Assembly: GCA_020430865.1 (NCBI GenBank)
Contig: JAGQIY010000775.1
Location: forward strand, 1-18,276
Direction: 5' to 3'
Origin: Myxococcales bacterium
GTDB lineage: Bacteria; Myxococcota; Polyangia; Polyangiales; Polyangiaceae
DNA: 18,276 nt
In this document: positions 8,004 through 14,805 of the stretch, in pieces
How positions within the stretch are numbered: position 1 is the stretch's first letter
Layout of the letters: every line of letters begins with the position of its first letter
Notes under the pieces: model-generated
Database searches by the model: none
Told to the model about the DNA's origin: nothing
What the model saw: the letters and a program-made list of their open reading frames with translations, nothing else
Program-made: the position numbers and the translations under genes

Positions 8004-9590
8004 CTATTGCAGGCTAACGGAGTAGGTGACCAGTGGGAAACCCTGGTGCTTCTTCCCGGGCTCGACCCTGAGGTGCAGGCGACGCCCGCGAGTGGCGACA
8101 TAGGCGGCGCCGCGACCTCCGATGCCCTCGTCGGAGGTCAGCCAGCAGCTGTCGAAGCAGGTCAGCGTGGTGTCCGCGTCGGGCATCATCGCCGACGGCT
8201 TCTTGTCGACGCCGGTGTTGATCAGCAGGCGCGGCTGCGACTTCACCAAATCGAAGACCACCCGGAGGTCGCCCTTGCCGGGCAGGACGATCGTGCGCTC
8301 GTGCTTCGCCGGGTGAGTGCTCCCGTTCACGATCAATGAGCATGCAGGGTCGCACGAGATCTTGAGTTGACGTTTGGTACTCAGGTTGGTCGAGACCTGC
8401 GGCGGCGCAGCCAGCGAGCCCTGCTTGGCCGAGTCGGCTCTGACGTCGCTGGTGCTCCGTGCCTGGTGCGTGCCGCGACGCTGTTGAATCACGAACGCCA
8501 CCATGAGCAGTCCGACCACCAGGGTCATGGCCAAGGGAAGCGCTAGGAGCCAGGGGCGTTTGCGTGGTCGCGCTTCAGTTGCCTGGAAGTTCGGCGCGCT
8601 GGTCAGCCCTTGAGTTGCGGGCAGCAGGTTCTGGCTACTCGATTGGGTTTGGGGGTGAGGGGGAGCTTCGGTGACCAGCGGGTTTACCGCCGGGAGGTGC
8701 TGCGTGCTCGATCGAGCGAGCATCGCGTCGAGCTCCGCGAAGGCTTGCGCCGTCGCTGGTCGCTGCTCGATGATGCGCGATGTGCAGCGAGCGAACCACT
8801 GATCGAATCCCTGAGGTAATGGATGTGTGGCGCCGAACTCTCGCGCGCGTCGAGAGGCGGGATCTTGCTCATCGAAGATCACCTCGCGCATCAAGGCGGG
8901 CAAGCCCGAAGTCGGGTTGTTGGCGCTCCGCCAGTAGTGGCGCCCCGTGAAGGTGAAGAACGCGACCAGCGCTGCTGCCCAGACATCGGTGTGAGGGCCG
9001 ATGCGGTTGCCGGCATCGGTCTGTTCCGGTGCCATGTAGAGCGGTGTGCCGAGCGCCGCCGTCAGGTCCGTGGTGCTGCCGAGGATCTTCGCGATGCCGA
9101 AGTCGAGCACCTTCACGCAGAACGGAGCCTCGGTCGTGCGAGCCGCTGCGATGAAGAGGTTCTCCGGCTTCAGGTCGCGGTGCACGATGCCCTTGGCATG
9201 CGCCTGGGTGAGGCCGTGAGCCAGCTGCGCAAAAAGTATCCGTGCGGTATCAAACGGTGGTGGGCCCTGCTCGCGCACCATCGCGTCCAGCGTCCGGCCC
9301 TCGAGGAACTCCATCACGAGCCAGGGCACGCACAGCTCCTCGTCGATACCCGCGGCCAGCACCTGCACCACGTGATCGCTGGCGATCTCCGCCGACACTC
9401 GAGCTTCGCGCTCGAAGCGCTCCCGGAGCTCCGGCTTCAGGAGCAGCGCTGGATGCATGAGCTTCAAGGCTCGCCGGCTCCTGGTGCTCAGCTGGGTCAC
9501 GAGATAGACCTGACCCATCGCGCCCTGACTCAGCGGTCGCTCGATGCGGAAGTCTCCGCCAATCACGACGCCGGTCGAGATCGGGTCCAT
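8004..9590 (-). CDS. Membrane-bound Hanks-type Ser/Thr protein kinase (PknB-like)
   Basis: 528 aa. The N-terminal kinase domain (about 10-290) is complete: Gly-loop LSQGAMGQVYLV (20-31), ATP Lys K43 (ALKLMHP), HRDLKPEN (137-144), DFG (163-165), APE (187-189) and DVWA. It should be catalytically active. A Pro/Gln/Ser-rich juxtamembrane stretch (about 295-345) leads to one TM helix (347-368). The ~160-aa outer domain has a PEGA-like beta pattern (ACSLIVNGSTHPAKHERTIVLPGKGDLRVVF) and two CxxxC pairs (C413/C417 and C478/C482). The start is the ATG at 9590 because the kinase homology begins 12 residues later; the in-frame codons upstream run into the divergent promoter. No SD; TACCCT ends 8 nt before the ATG. 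Probably an environmental sensor kinase; targets unknown. Confidence 0.93.
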   Translation of the reverse strand: MDPISTGVVIGGDFRIERPLSQGAMGQVYLVTQLSTRSRRALKLMHPALLLKPELRERFEREARVSAEIASDHVVQVLAAGIDEELCVPWLVMEFLEGRTLDAMVREQGPPPFDTARILFAQLAHGLTQAHAKGIVHRDLKPENLFIAAARTTEAPFCVKVLDFGIAKILGSTTDLTAALGTPLYMAPEQTDAGNRIGPHTDVWAAALVAFFTFTGRHYWRSANNPTSGLPALMREVIFDEQDPASRRAREFGATHPLPQGFDQWFARCTSRIIEQRPATAQAFAELDAMLARSSTQHLPAVNPLVTEAPPHPQTQSSSQNLLPATQGLTSAPNFQATEARPRKRPWLLALPLAMTLVVGLLMVAFVIQQRRGTHQARSTSDVRADSAKQGSLAAPPQVSTNLSTKRQLKISCDPACSLIVNGSTHPAKHERTIVLPGKGDLRVVFDLVKSQPRLLINTGVDKKPSAMMPDADTTLTCFDSCWLTSDEGIGGRGAAYVATRGRRLHLRVEPGKKHQGFPLVTYSVSLQ

Positions 9591-9598
9591 CGCCGAGC

Positions 9599-9604
9599 AG
9601 GGTA
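9599..9604 (-). promoter_or_regulatory. -10-like TACCCT before the kinase
   Basis: On the minus strand TACCCT ends 8 nt before the ATG at 9590, and there is no SD. It lies in the 106-bp divergent gap shared with the lipoprotein at 9697. Confidence 0.3.
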
Positions 9605-9685
9605 GCGGGAGAAGGCGGCTCCTCGGCTGGTATTTGCGTTCGCGTCCCGTTGACCCGCGCGGAGGGAGTTTGCAGCTCGCGAGCG

Positions 9686-9691
9686 TACTAT
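9686..9691 (+). promoter_or_regulatory. -10 box TACTAT before the lipoprotein GTG
   Basis: TACTAT is the best -10 match in the window and ends 5 nt before the GTG at 9697. With no SD, this indicates a leaderless transcript. The -35 region is GC-rich and not recognisable. Confidence 0.5.
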
Positions 9692-9696
9692 GTGGG

Positions 9697-10329
9697 GTGA
9701 CGGCGCGCTCGCTTGCACACGGAGCCTGGCTGGCCTTGCTCACCCTGCCGGGTTGCACCTCGTGGACCGCCGTGCACGCGGGCTACGCGGAGGTGATCGG
9801 CGAGCGCAAGCCGCTGTACGCCGTCGAGCTGCGCCATGCCGTCTCCGGCAGCATCGACTCGTCGGGCTTCGTGGGGGGCGCCCGGGTCGATGGCAACGCG
9901 CAGCAGTTCGACGCCGAGCTCCACGCTGGCTGGCAGCGGCCAGTGTTCTTCTCCGAGCGCTGGATGCTCGTGCCGGCGCTCACGGTCGACGCGCTGCGCG
10001 TCTCACGCCTGGACGGTCGCTGGTTCGTCGGCACTCATAGCCCCGCGCTTGGTCTCGAGTGGCTGTACTGGTTCGAAGTCGAGCGACACCACTACACCGA
10101 CAGCGGTGTGCTTGGTTGCTTCGGCGGCGCCATTGGCCATGACTGCCCGCGGCGCTGCGAGGTGGAGGACGTGGATCGCCGCGGCCTGGGTCTCCGCATC
10201 GAGGGGAGCTACGATCTGCGCTTCAGCGACGACTTCCCCGAGCACAACGACTGGTCGCTCTGGGCGCTGGTCGGCTTCACCGAAGCGCGCAGCTCCCGAG
10301 AGCGCGACAGCTGCACGCGTCGGGACTGA
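9697..10329 (+). CDS. Hypothetical envelope lipoprotein, possible beta-barrel-like
   Basis: 210 aa. The start is a GTG at 9697: it gives a signal sequence VTARSLAHGAWLALLTLPGC with a lipobox-like LPGC (Pro at -2 is unusual), and a good -10 box sits 5 nt upstream. The mature protein has alternating polar/hydrophobic strands with many Trp/Tyr (YAVELRHAVSG, FDAELHAGWQRPVFF, LGLEWLYWFEVERHHY, WSLWALVGFTEA), like small outer-membrane beta-barrel or porin-like proteins of delta-proteobacteria. A Cys-containing loop (GCFGGAIGHDCPRRCEV) could be disulfide-bonded. It diverges from the sensor kinase and converges on the short Hsp70 gene (36 bp between stops). No named family was recognised. Confidence 0.72.
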   Translation: MTARSLAHGAWLALLTLPGCTSWTAVHAGYAEVIGERKPLYAVELRHAVSGSIDSSGFVGGARVDGNAQQFDAELHAGWQRPVFFSERWMLVPALTVDALRVSRLDGRWFVGTHSPALGLEWLYWFEVERHHYTDSGVLGCFGGAIGHDCPRRCEVEDVDRRGLGLRIEGSYDLRFSDDFPEHNDWSLWALVGFTEARSSRERDSCTRRD

Positions 10330-10365
10330 GGGCTCCTCGGCTCATCGTGGGTACCAGGCCAGCGC

Positions 10366-12180
10366 TCACTCACGCACGTTCAGCTCGAGCTTCCAGCGCT
10401 CGTCCGCTTCGAGTGGCTCGAGGGGCACGGCTTCCAGTAGCAAGGTGCCAATCGCGGTCACCGACGCGTCGAGGCGTACGGGAACCAGATCGCCCTCCTG
10501 GCGGCCGTCCGCAGGCAAGGTGATCTCCACGGGAGCCAGCTCCTCGAGCTCTCCTTCGGGCCAGTCCTCGAGCTCCACGCCCGGACGGTCCTGACGTCGA
10601 ACCGTGCTGCCGAAGAACCGGAAGCGCACCGGCTCACCGACGACCACGGCCAGCTCCTGTGGGGGCAGCTCGGCGTTGGTGCCCTCTTCCATCCCGAATG
10701 GCGCGACGCATAGCGCGCTGATCGGAGGTTCCATCCCGGGCACGGCAGGGACCGGCGCCTCGATGCCCACATAGTAGGCCCGTGCCGTTCCCCCGCGGAT
10801 ACGTAGCCCCTTCCCGCGACGTACCTGGCCGTAGTAGGCTGCCCCCCGCGCCACCGCGAGATCCAGATCGCTCCCCGGGAGCTCCTTGGGTGCGCCGGCG
10901 CCGTCGGCTTCCAGCCAAGCCCCCAGCGTCTCCAGCACACGCTGCTTCACAGCCGCGGCCTTCAGGACCCCGCCGTTGAACAGCACGCGCGTCGGGTGCA
11001 GCAGCTTGCCCTTGATGGTGTCGCCCGTGAGCTTGCTGGTGGCCCCGGCCTGGCGCGTGAGGAAGGCGGCGAGGTGCTTCGTGACCGCGGGGTCCGCGGC
11101 GTAAGGCAGCCCCATCTGAGTCAGGCCGACGCGGGCGCGCGTCGCCGGCTTCACGTTGCCTTGCACGACCGGGAAGAAGCCGTCGACGATCACGCGCTGG
11201 ACCTCGTCCTGGGTGAGCTCCGTCTTCAGCGAACCGCCGAGCAGCTGTGACCCACGGCTTGGAACCACCACCGGGAGCTTCTCCAGCGCCGAGTCGCTCA
11301 ACAACCGCTCTTTTGCCGCGCGGCAAGCGTGAGTCAGCGCGCCCAGCTGCCAGCGGTCCAGCTTCTTGCCTTCGCCCTCCAGCTTCACACGCAGGGTGTG
11401 CGCCAGGGCCAGGTCCATGTTGTCGCCGCCGAGCAGGATGTGCTCGCCCACGGCGACTCGATGTAGTTCGAGATTGCCGTCGTCCTCCAGCGCGACGATG
11501 GCCGAGAAGTCGGTGGTACCGCCGCCAATGTCGACCACCAGGATCACGTCGCCGACCTGCAGCACCTTGCGCCAGTCGTCGCCCATCGCTTCGAGCCAGG
11601 CGTAGAGCGCCGCCTGGGGCTCCTCGAGCAGACTCACGTTCTCGAACCCCGCCGCGTACGCAGCCTCGACGGTGAGGTCTCGGGCGGCCGCGTCGAAGGA
11701 GGCGGGCACCGCCAGCACGACGTCTTGCTCCGCCAGGGGGGGCCGCTCCTCGCCGGCGTGTTGCCAGCTCTCGGCGAGGTGATCGAGGTACTTCCAGGAG
11801 GCCTCGACGGGAGAGATCTTCTCGATGTCCTCGGCGGCGTTCAGGGGCAACACCGCCGCCCGGCGATCGATGCCGGTGTGGCTGAGCCAGCTCTTGGCGC
11901 TGGAGATCACTCGTCCAGGAGCCTCCGCGCCGCGCTCTCGTGCGAGCTCACCGACGCAGTACTCGCGCTCAGCGTCCCACGGCAGCCCCAGCGCGCCTTC
12001 GCCCGCGTGGCCGAAGTACACGAAGCTCGGGAGCAAGCTCTTGCTCTCGACGCTTCCGCGGGAGACCAGCTGTGCGATGCCTTGCGCCTCGGGCCTGGCG
12101 TCAGCTTGCTCGCTGTCGACCACGGCCAGGGCGCTATGGGTCGTGCCGAGATCGATGCCGACGACGAAGCGACTCGTCAT
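10366..12180 (-). CDS. Atypical short Hsp70-family protein, coupled to DUF2760
   Basis: 604 aa. An actin-like Hsp70 ATPase: phosphate-1 DLGTTHS (10-16), Lys at the DnaK catalytic position K96 (SAKSWL), phosphate-2 DIGGGTTD (217-224), adenosine-site FNGGVL (401-406) and AVARGAAYYG. After the NBD the ~160-residue C-terminus contains the GGTARAYYVGIEA segment and a beta-rich part (VRFRFFGSTVR, PVEITLP) but no DnaK lid or EEVD-like tail. The ATG at 12180 overlaps the DUF2760 stop by ATGA, so translation is coupled. The frame is open further upstream, but that stretch is Arg-rich and overlaps the DUF2760 gene, so it is not coding. Paralogous to the gene at 1-2248, which carries the DUF3731 extension. 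Presumed client-specific chaperone; the client is unknown. Confidence 0.93.
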   Translation of the reverse strand: MTSRFVVGIDLGTTHSALAVVDSEQADARPEAQGIAQLVSRGSVESKSLLPSFVYFGHAGEGALGLPWDAEREYCVGELARERGAEAPGRVISSAKSWLSHTGIDRRAAVLPLNAAEDIEKISPVEASWKYLDHLAESWQHAGEERPPLAEQDVVLAVPASFDAAARDLTVEAAYAAGFENVSLLEEPQAALYAWLEAMGDDWRKVLQVGDVILVVDIGGGTTDFSAIVALEDDGNLELHRVAVGEHILLGGDNMDLALAHTLRVKLEGEGKKLDRWQLGALTHACRAAKERLLSDSALEKLPVVVPSRGSQLLGGSLKTELTQDEVQRVIVDGFFPVVQGNVKPATRARVGLTQMGLPYAADPAVTKHLAAFLTRQAGATSKLTGDTIKGKLLHPTRVLFNGGVLKAAAVKQRVLETLGAWLEADGAGAPKELPGSDLDLAVARGAAYYGQVRRGKGLRIRGGTARAYYVGIEAPVPAVPGMEPPISALCVAPFGMEEGTNAELPPQELAVVVGEPVRFRFFGSTVRRQDRPGVELEDWPEGELEELAPVEITLPADGRQEGDLVPVRLDASVTAIGTLLLEAVPLEPLEADERWKLELNVRE

Positions 12181-12794
12181 AGCTCGACTTCCGCCTGCGC
12201 CAGCACCTTCGGGTCGTGCTCGGCGAGCAGCGCGGGCAGCTCGACACGAGCGGCTCTCCAGCCCTTGTGGCGCAGCGTCCCGGTGTACGGCGCCTTGCCG
12301 GATACGTTGCCGGTGAGCTTCACCGCCCTGGCGTCGTAGCCTTCCTCCAGCGTCAGCTTGGCGCCTTCTTCTTCCGTGCGGATTGGTTCCACGCCCAGGT
12401 GCTTCTCCAGGCTCTGCTTGCAGCCGTCGTGGATCACCCTGGCGGCGCCTCCGACTTCGGCGTCGTCGAAGCTGGCGATGTCCTGCTGCAGGAAGTCGAC
12501 GAAGCGCCCCTCCTTCTGCAGCAAACCGAGCAGCCAGAGGGCTCCGTCGGCCCGAGCGTCCGCGGCGGCTCCGGCCTCGCTCTTCAGCGCCCTGAGCTCG
12601 GCCTCGAGCTCGTGGATACGGCGCTCGTCCTTGCCCAGCTTGTTCTCCAGCTCCGCCTGGGTGTCCGCCTCCACGACCGCGTCGGGTAGCGCCTTCGGTG
12701 GGTGCAGGTTGCTGATCCGCTTCGCGTAGAAGCCATCCAGCAACACCTTGAAGAAGACCATGTAAGCCAGCCAGAAGCGGGCGAAGAAGCTCAT
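12177..12794 (-). CDS. DUF2760 protein: membrane-anchored partner of the Hsp70 pair
   Basis: 205 aa. Residues 1-28 (MSFFARFWLAYMVFFKVLLDGFYAKRI) form one hydrophobic, probably membrane-inserting helix. A coiled-coil-like stretch follows at about 45-75 (QAELENKLGKDERRIHELEAELRALKSE). The rest is a conserved globular domain (ALWLLGLLQKEGRFVDFLQQDIASFDDAEVGGAARVIHDGCKQSLEKH) ending with ...GTLRHKGWRA. This matches DUF2760, which commonly precedes Hsp70-family genes in proteobacteria. The ATG at 12794 starts the TM helix; longer in-frame extensions run into the divergent gene. It overlaps the Hsp70 start by 4 nt. A role in tethering or feeding the Hsp70 at the membrane is inference from context. 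Confidence 0.88.
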   Translation of the reverse strand: MSFFARFWLAYMVFFKVLLDGFYAKRISNLHPPKALPDAVVEADTQAELENKLGKDERRIHELEAELRALKSEAGAAADARADGALWLLGLLQKEGRFVDFLQQDIASFDDAEVGGAARVIHDGCKQSLEKHLGVEPIRTEEEGAKLTLEEGYDARAVKLTGNVSGKAPYTGTLRHKGWRAARVELPALLAEHDPKVLAQAEVEL

Positions 12795-12804
12795 GGCGGA
12801 ATCG

Positions 12805-12815
12805 CGAGAATCTCG
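12805..12815. promoter_or_regulatory. CGAGA-A-TCTCG palindrome before the DUF2760 start
   Basis: An 11-bp inverted repeat with one central base, 10 nt upstream of the DUF2760 ATG, in the 142-bp gap shared with the divergent Nif3-like gene. It may be an operator for the DUF2760-Hsp70 operon or a small 5' hairpin. A second imperfect palindrome (GGCCCTCGAGAGCC) is at 12884-12897. Confidence 0.3.
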
Positions 12816-12900
12816 TTCGGTCACGGCGGGAGTTTTGGCCCAATCACGCCCCGCCACGCCACTCTTTTCGCCCCTGTCTCGGAGGCCCTCGAGAGCCGGC

Positions 12901-12928
12901 TTGGTTCGTGGAGTATTTCGCCTATTCT
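12901..12928 (+). promoter_or_regulatory. Housekeeping-type promoter of the Nif3-like gene
   Basis: TTGGTT (12901-12906), 16 bp, then TATTCT (12923-12928), which ends 8 nt before the ATG at 12937. This is the only leaderless-type start in the window with a reasonably spaced -35 and -10 pair. No SD is present. Confidence 0.5.
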
Positions 12929-12936
12929 CAGCCTCG

Positions 12937-14079
12937 ATGGCTACTTCCCTCGCAGAGGTCGTGCAGGTCCTCGAGCAGCTCGCGCCCACGCGGTTCGCGG
13001 AGGACTGGGACAACGTGGGCTTGCTGGTCGAACCGGCGGATGTTCGCGGCATCACTCAGGTGCTGTTCACCATCGATCTGACGGAGCCGGTGTTTGCCGA
13101 GGCGCTGTCCCTCGGCGTCGAGCTGATCGTCGCCTATCACCCGCCAATTTTTCGCGGTTTGAAGCGCCTGACCCAGCGAACGCCCTTGGAGCGTGTGGTG
13201 ACTCAGGCGCTCTCGGAGAACATCGCGATCTACTCGCCGCACACCGCGGTGGATGCGGCCCCAGGCGGAGTCAACGACTGGCTCTGTGACGTGCTCGGCT
13301 CGGGCGAGAGTCGGCCCATCGAACAGACTCTCGAGCTCGATCCGGAGCAAGCGCTCAAGCTCGTCACCTTCATCCCGACTGAGCACGCGGAGGCGTTGCG
13401 CATGGCCTTGGGCAGGGCCGGTGCCGGGCGCATCGGCAACTACTTCGAGTGCGCGTTCTCCAGCCCGGGGCAGGGCTCCTTTCGTCCGGGGGAGGGCGCG
13501 AACCCGTACATTGGCAGCGTGGGACAGACCGAGGTGGTCGAGGAGCTCCGGGTGGAGATGGTCTGCGCGCGGAAGCACCTCGCGCTCGTCAGCGAGGCCT
13601 TGAAGCAGGCTCACCCCTACGAAGAAGCGGCATGGGAGGTGTACGCGCTCGAACCGAGGCCGCGGCATGCCAGCGGCATGGGGCGCCTGCACGAGCTTGG
13701 AAAGCCTGCGACGCTTGCCGAACTGGTGAGCCGTGTGAAGGTGGGGCTCGGTCTCGATTATATCCGCGTGGCAGCGAGCGAGGCCCACAAGGCGGGGCAG
13801 CCGATCAGCCGTACGGCGGTGTGCGCAGGCGCCGGCGGCAGCCTGTTCGAGAAGCTGCCAGTGAGCGGGCGCGGCGGTCCGGAGCTGCTCTTCACCGGGG
13901 AGATGCGTCACCACGACGTACTGGCTCGCGTTGCCTCGGGCTCCAGCGTGATCCTGTGTGATCACACCAACACCGAGCGTGGCTACCTCCCACAGCTTGC
14001 CCAGCGCGTGCGCGACGAGCTGCCGGAGCTCGAGCTGGTGATCTCCGAGCGCGATCACGATCCGCTGGACATCGTCTGA
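12937..14079 (+). CDS. Nif3/DUF34-family dinuclear metal-centre protein
   Basis: 380 aa. The N-terminal Nif3 half has WDNVGLL (24-30), FTIDLTEPVFAEA (44-56), AYHPPIF (66-72) and PHTAVDAAPGGVNDWL (101-116); the C-terminal half has GEMRHHDVLA and the metal-binding DHTNTERG. A ~100-residue insert (about 143-248, LKLVTFIPTEHAEALRMALGRAGAG... HPYEEAAWEVYALE) matches the CutA1/PII-like domain of the YqfO-type subfamily. The family forms hexamers with dinuclear metal centres; roles such as GTP-cyclohydrolase-like or NAD-related functions are proposed but not established. The ATG at 12937 is preferred: homology begins right after it and a -10 box precedes it. The downstream lipoprotein starts close by. 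Confidence 0.93.
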   Translation: MATSLAEVVQVLEQLAPTRFAEDWDNVGLLVEPADVRGITQVLFTIDLTEPVFAEALSLGVELIVAYHPPIFRGLKRLTQRTPLERVVTQALSENIAIYSPHTAVDAAPGGVNDWLCDVLGSGESRPIEQTLELDPEQALKLVTFIPTEHAEALRMALGRAGAGRIGNYFECAFSSPGQGSFRPGEGANPYIGSVGQTEVVEELRVEMVCARKHLALVSEALKQAHPYEEAAWEVYALEPRPRHASGMGRLHELGKPATLAELVSRVKVGLGLDYIRVAASEAHKAGQPISRTAVCAGAGGSLFEKLPVSGRGGPELLFTGEMRHHDVLARVASGSSVILCDHTNTERGYLPQLAQRVRDELPELELVISERDHDPLDIV

Positions 14080-14133
14080 CCGTTGCCCGTGTCTACCGGC
14101 TCGTTCGGGCGTGAGAGCGAGCAGTGCGGCGGC

Positions 14134-14763
14134 GTGCGGCGATGTCTCGTCGCGGCGGCGACGCTGTGCGGCGCGCTGCAAGGCTGCGCGCCAGGTGCCG
14201 CCGCAGGCCCCGAAGCCGCCGCAGCCCAAACGCCGCGAGCCGCCGCTGGACCCGGCGACCAGACGTCTCCCCCCTCACCCCCAAACCCTGGGGAAACGCA
14301 GGAGCTGCCGAGTTGGTCGACGCTGGACCCCAAGGCTGCGGATGCCGCTGCGCTCGAGCGCGCGAAGGCAGACTGCCAGCACCGAACTCCGGAAAGCAAG
14401 GCTGGCTCCAGGGAGAGCCTGGCCTGCGTCTGGCTGGGCTCCGCGCGGCTGGAGGCCGGGGAGCAGCGCGAGGCGCTCGAGTATTTCCGTGCGGCTTGCG
14501 AGGCGGGAGAGCCGCTGGGCTGCGTCGGGGAAGGCAACGTGCTGATGCGCGGCGGTGTCGCCGTGACGGGCAAGGGGGTGCTGCGGGAGCCAGCCGCGGC
14601 CGAAGCAGCGTGGAAGAAGGCGTGCGAGCTGGGAGCAGGCAGCGGGTGCTGGCTCCTCGCGCAGGCGCTAGGGCGCGCCGGAGACGCGGAGGGCGCCCAG
14701 GACTACCGAAAAAAAGCGTGTGATCTCGGAGTCGTAGAAGCTTGTGGCGGGGCGATCCCGTAG
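14134..14763 (+). CDS. Sel1-like, cysteine-paired repeat lipoprotein
   Basis: 209 aa if started at GTG 14134, which gives a compact lipoprotein signal (VRRCLVAAATLCGALQGC, lipobox LQGC). In-frame GTG 14089 and TTG 14083 are alternatives, the latter 3 nt after the Nif3-like stop. A Pro/Ala/Gly-rich linker follows (about 20-60). The C-terminal ~110 residues contain three helical-repeat units with Cys pairs 8-9 apart (ACEAGEPLGC, ACELGAGSGC, ACDLGVVEAC). This is the Sel1/TPR-like pattern of cysteine-rich proteins (Hcp family), where the Cys pair bridges the two helices. A periplasmic, disulfide-stabilised protein-binding scaffold is inferred; the partner is unknown. Confidence 0.8.
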   Translation: MRRCLVAAATLCGALQGCAPGAAAGPEAAAAQTPRAAAGPGDQTSPPSPPNPGETQELPSWSTLDPKAADAAALERAKADCQHRTPESKAGSRESLACVWLGSARLEAGEQREALEYFRAACEAGEPLGCVGEGNVLMRGGVAVTGKGVLREPAAAEAAWKKACELGAGSGCWLLAQALGRAGDAEGAQDYRKKACDLGVVEACGGAIP

Positions 14764-14792
14764 CCGACCGTTGCACCTCCACAGAGCGTGCG

Positions 14793-14798
14793 CATGTT
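14793..14798 (+). promoter_or_regulatory. -10-like CATGTT before the acidic helical protein
   Basis: CATGTT ends 7 nt before the ATG at 14806. TTGCAC at 14771-14776 is 16 bp upstream and could be the -35. The -10 box lies inside an inverted repeat GCGCA-TGT-TGCGC (14790-14802). No SD is seen. Confidence 0.4.
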
Positions 14799-14805
14799 GC
14801 GCCGG

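Noticed and set aside
9544..9696. Upstream extension of the lipoprotein at 9697 to an earlier start
   Set aside because: It would overlap the kinase start, adds a charged non-conserved segment and destroys the signal peptide; the GTG at 9697 has a -10 box just upstream.
12181..12843. In-frame N-terminal extension of the short Hsp70
   Set aside because: The extension is Arg/Gly-rich and overlaps the real DUF2760 gene in another frame; Hsp70 homology starts exactly at the ATG at 12180.
12928..14229. Long open frame on the minus strand (about 430 codons) opposite the Nif3-like gene
   Set aside because: It is a GC-rich shadow of the Nif3-like gene; His/Arg-rich with no family pattern, while the plus strand has clear Nif3 motifs.
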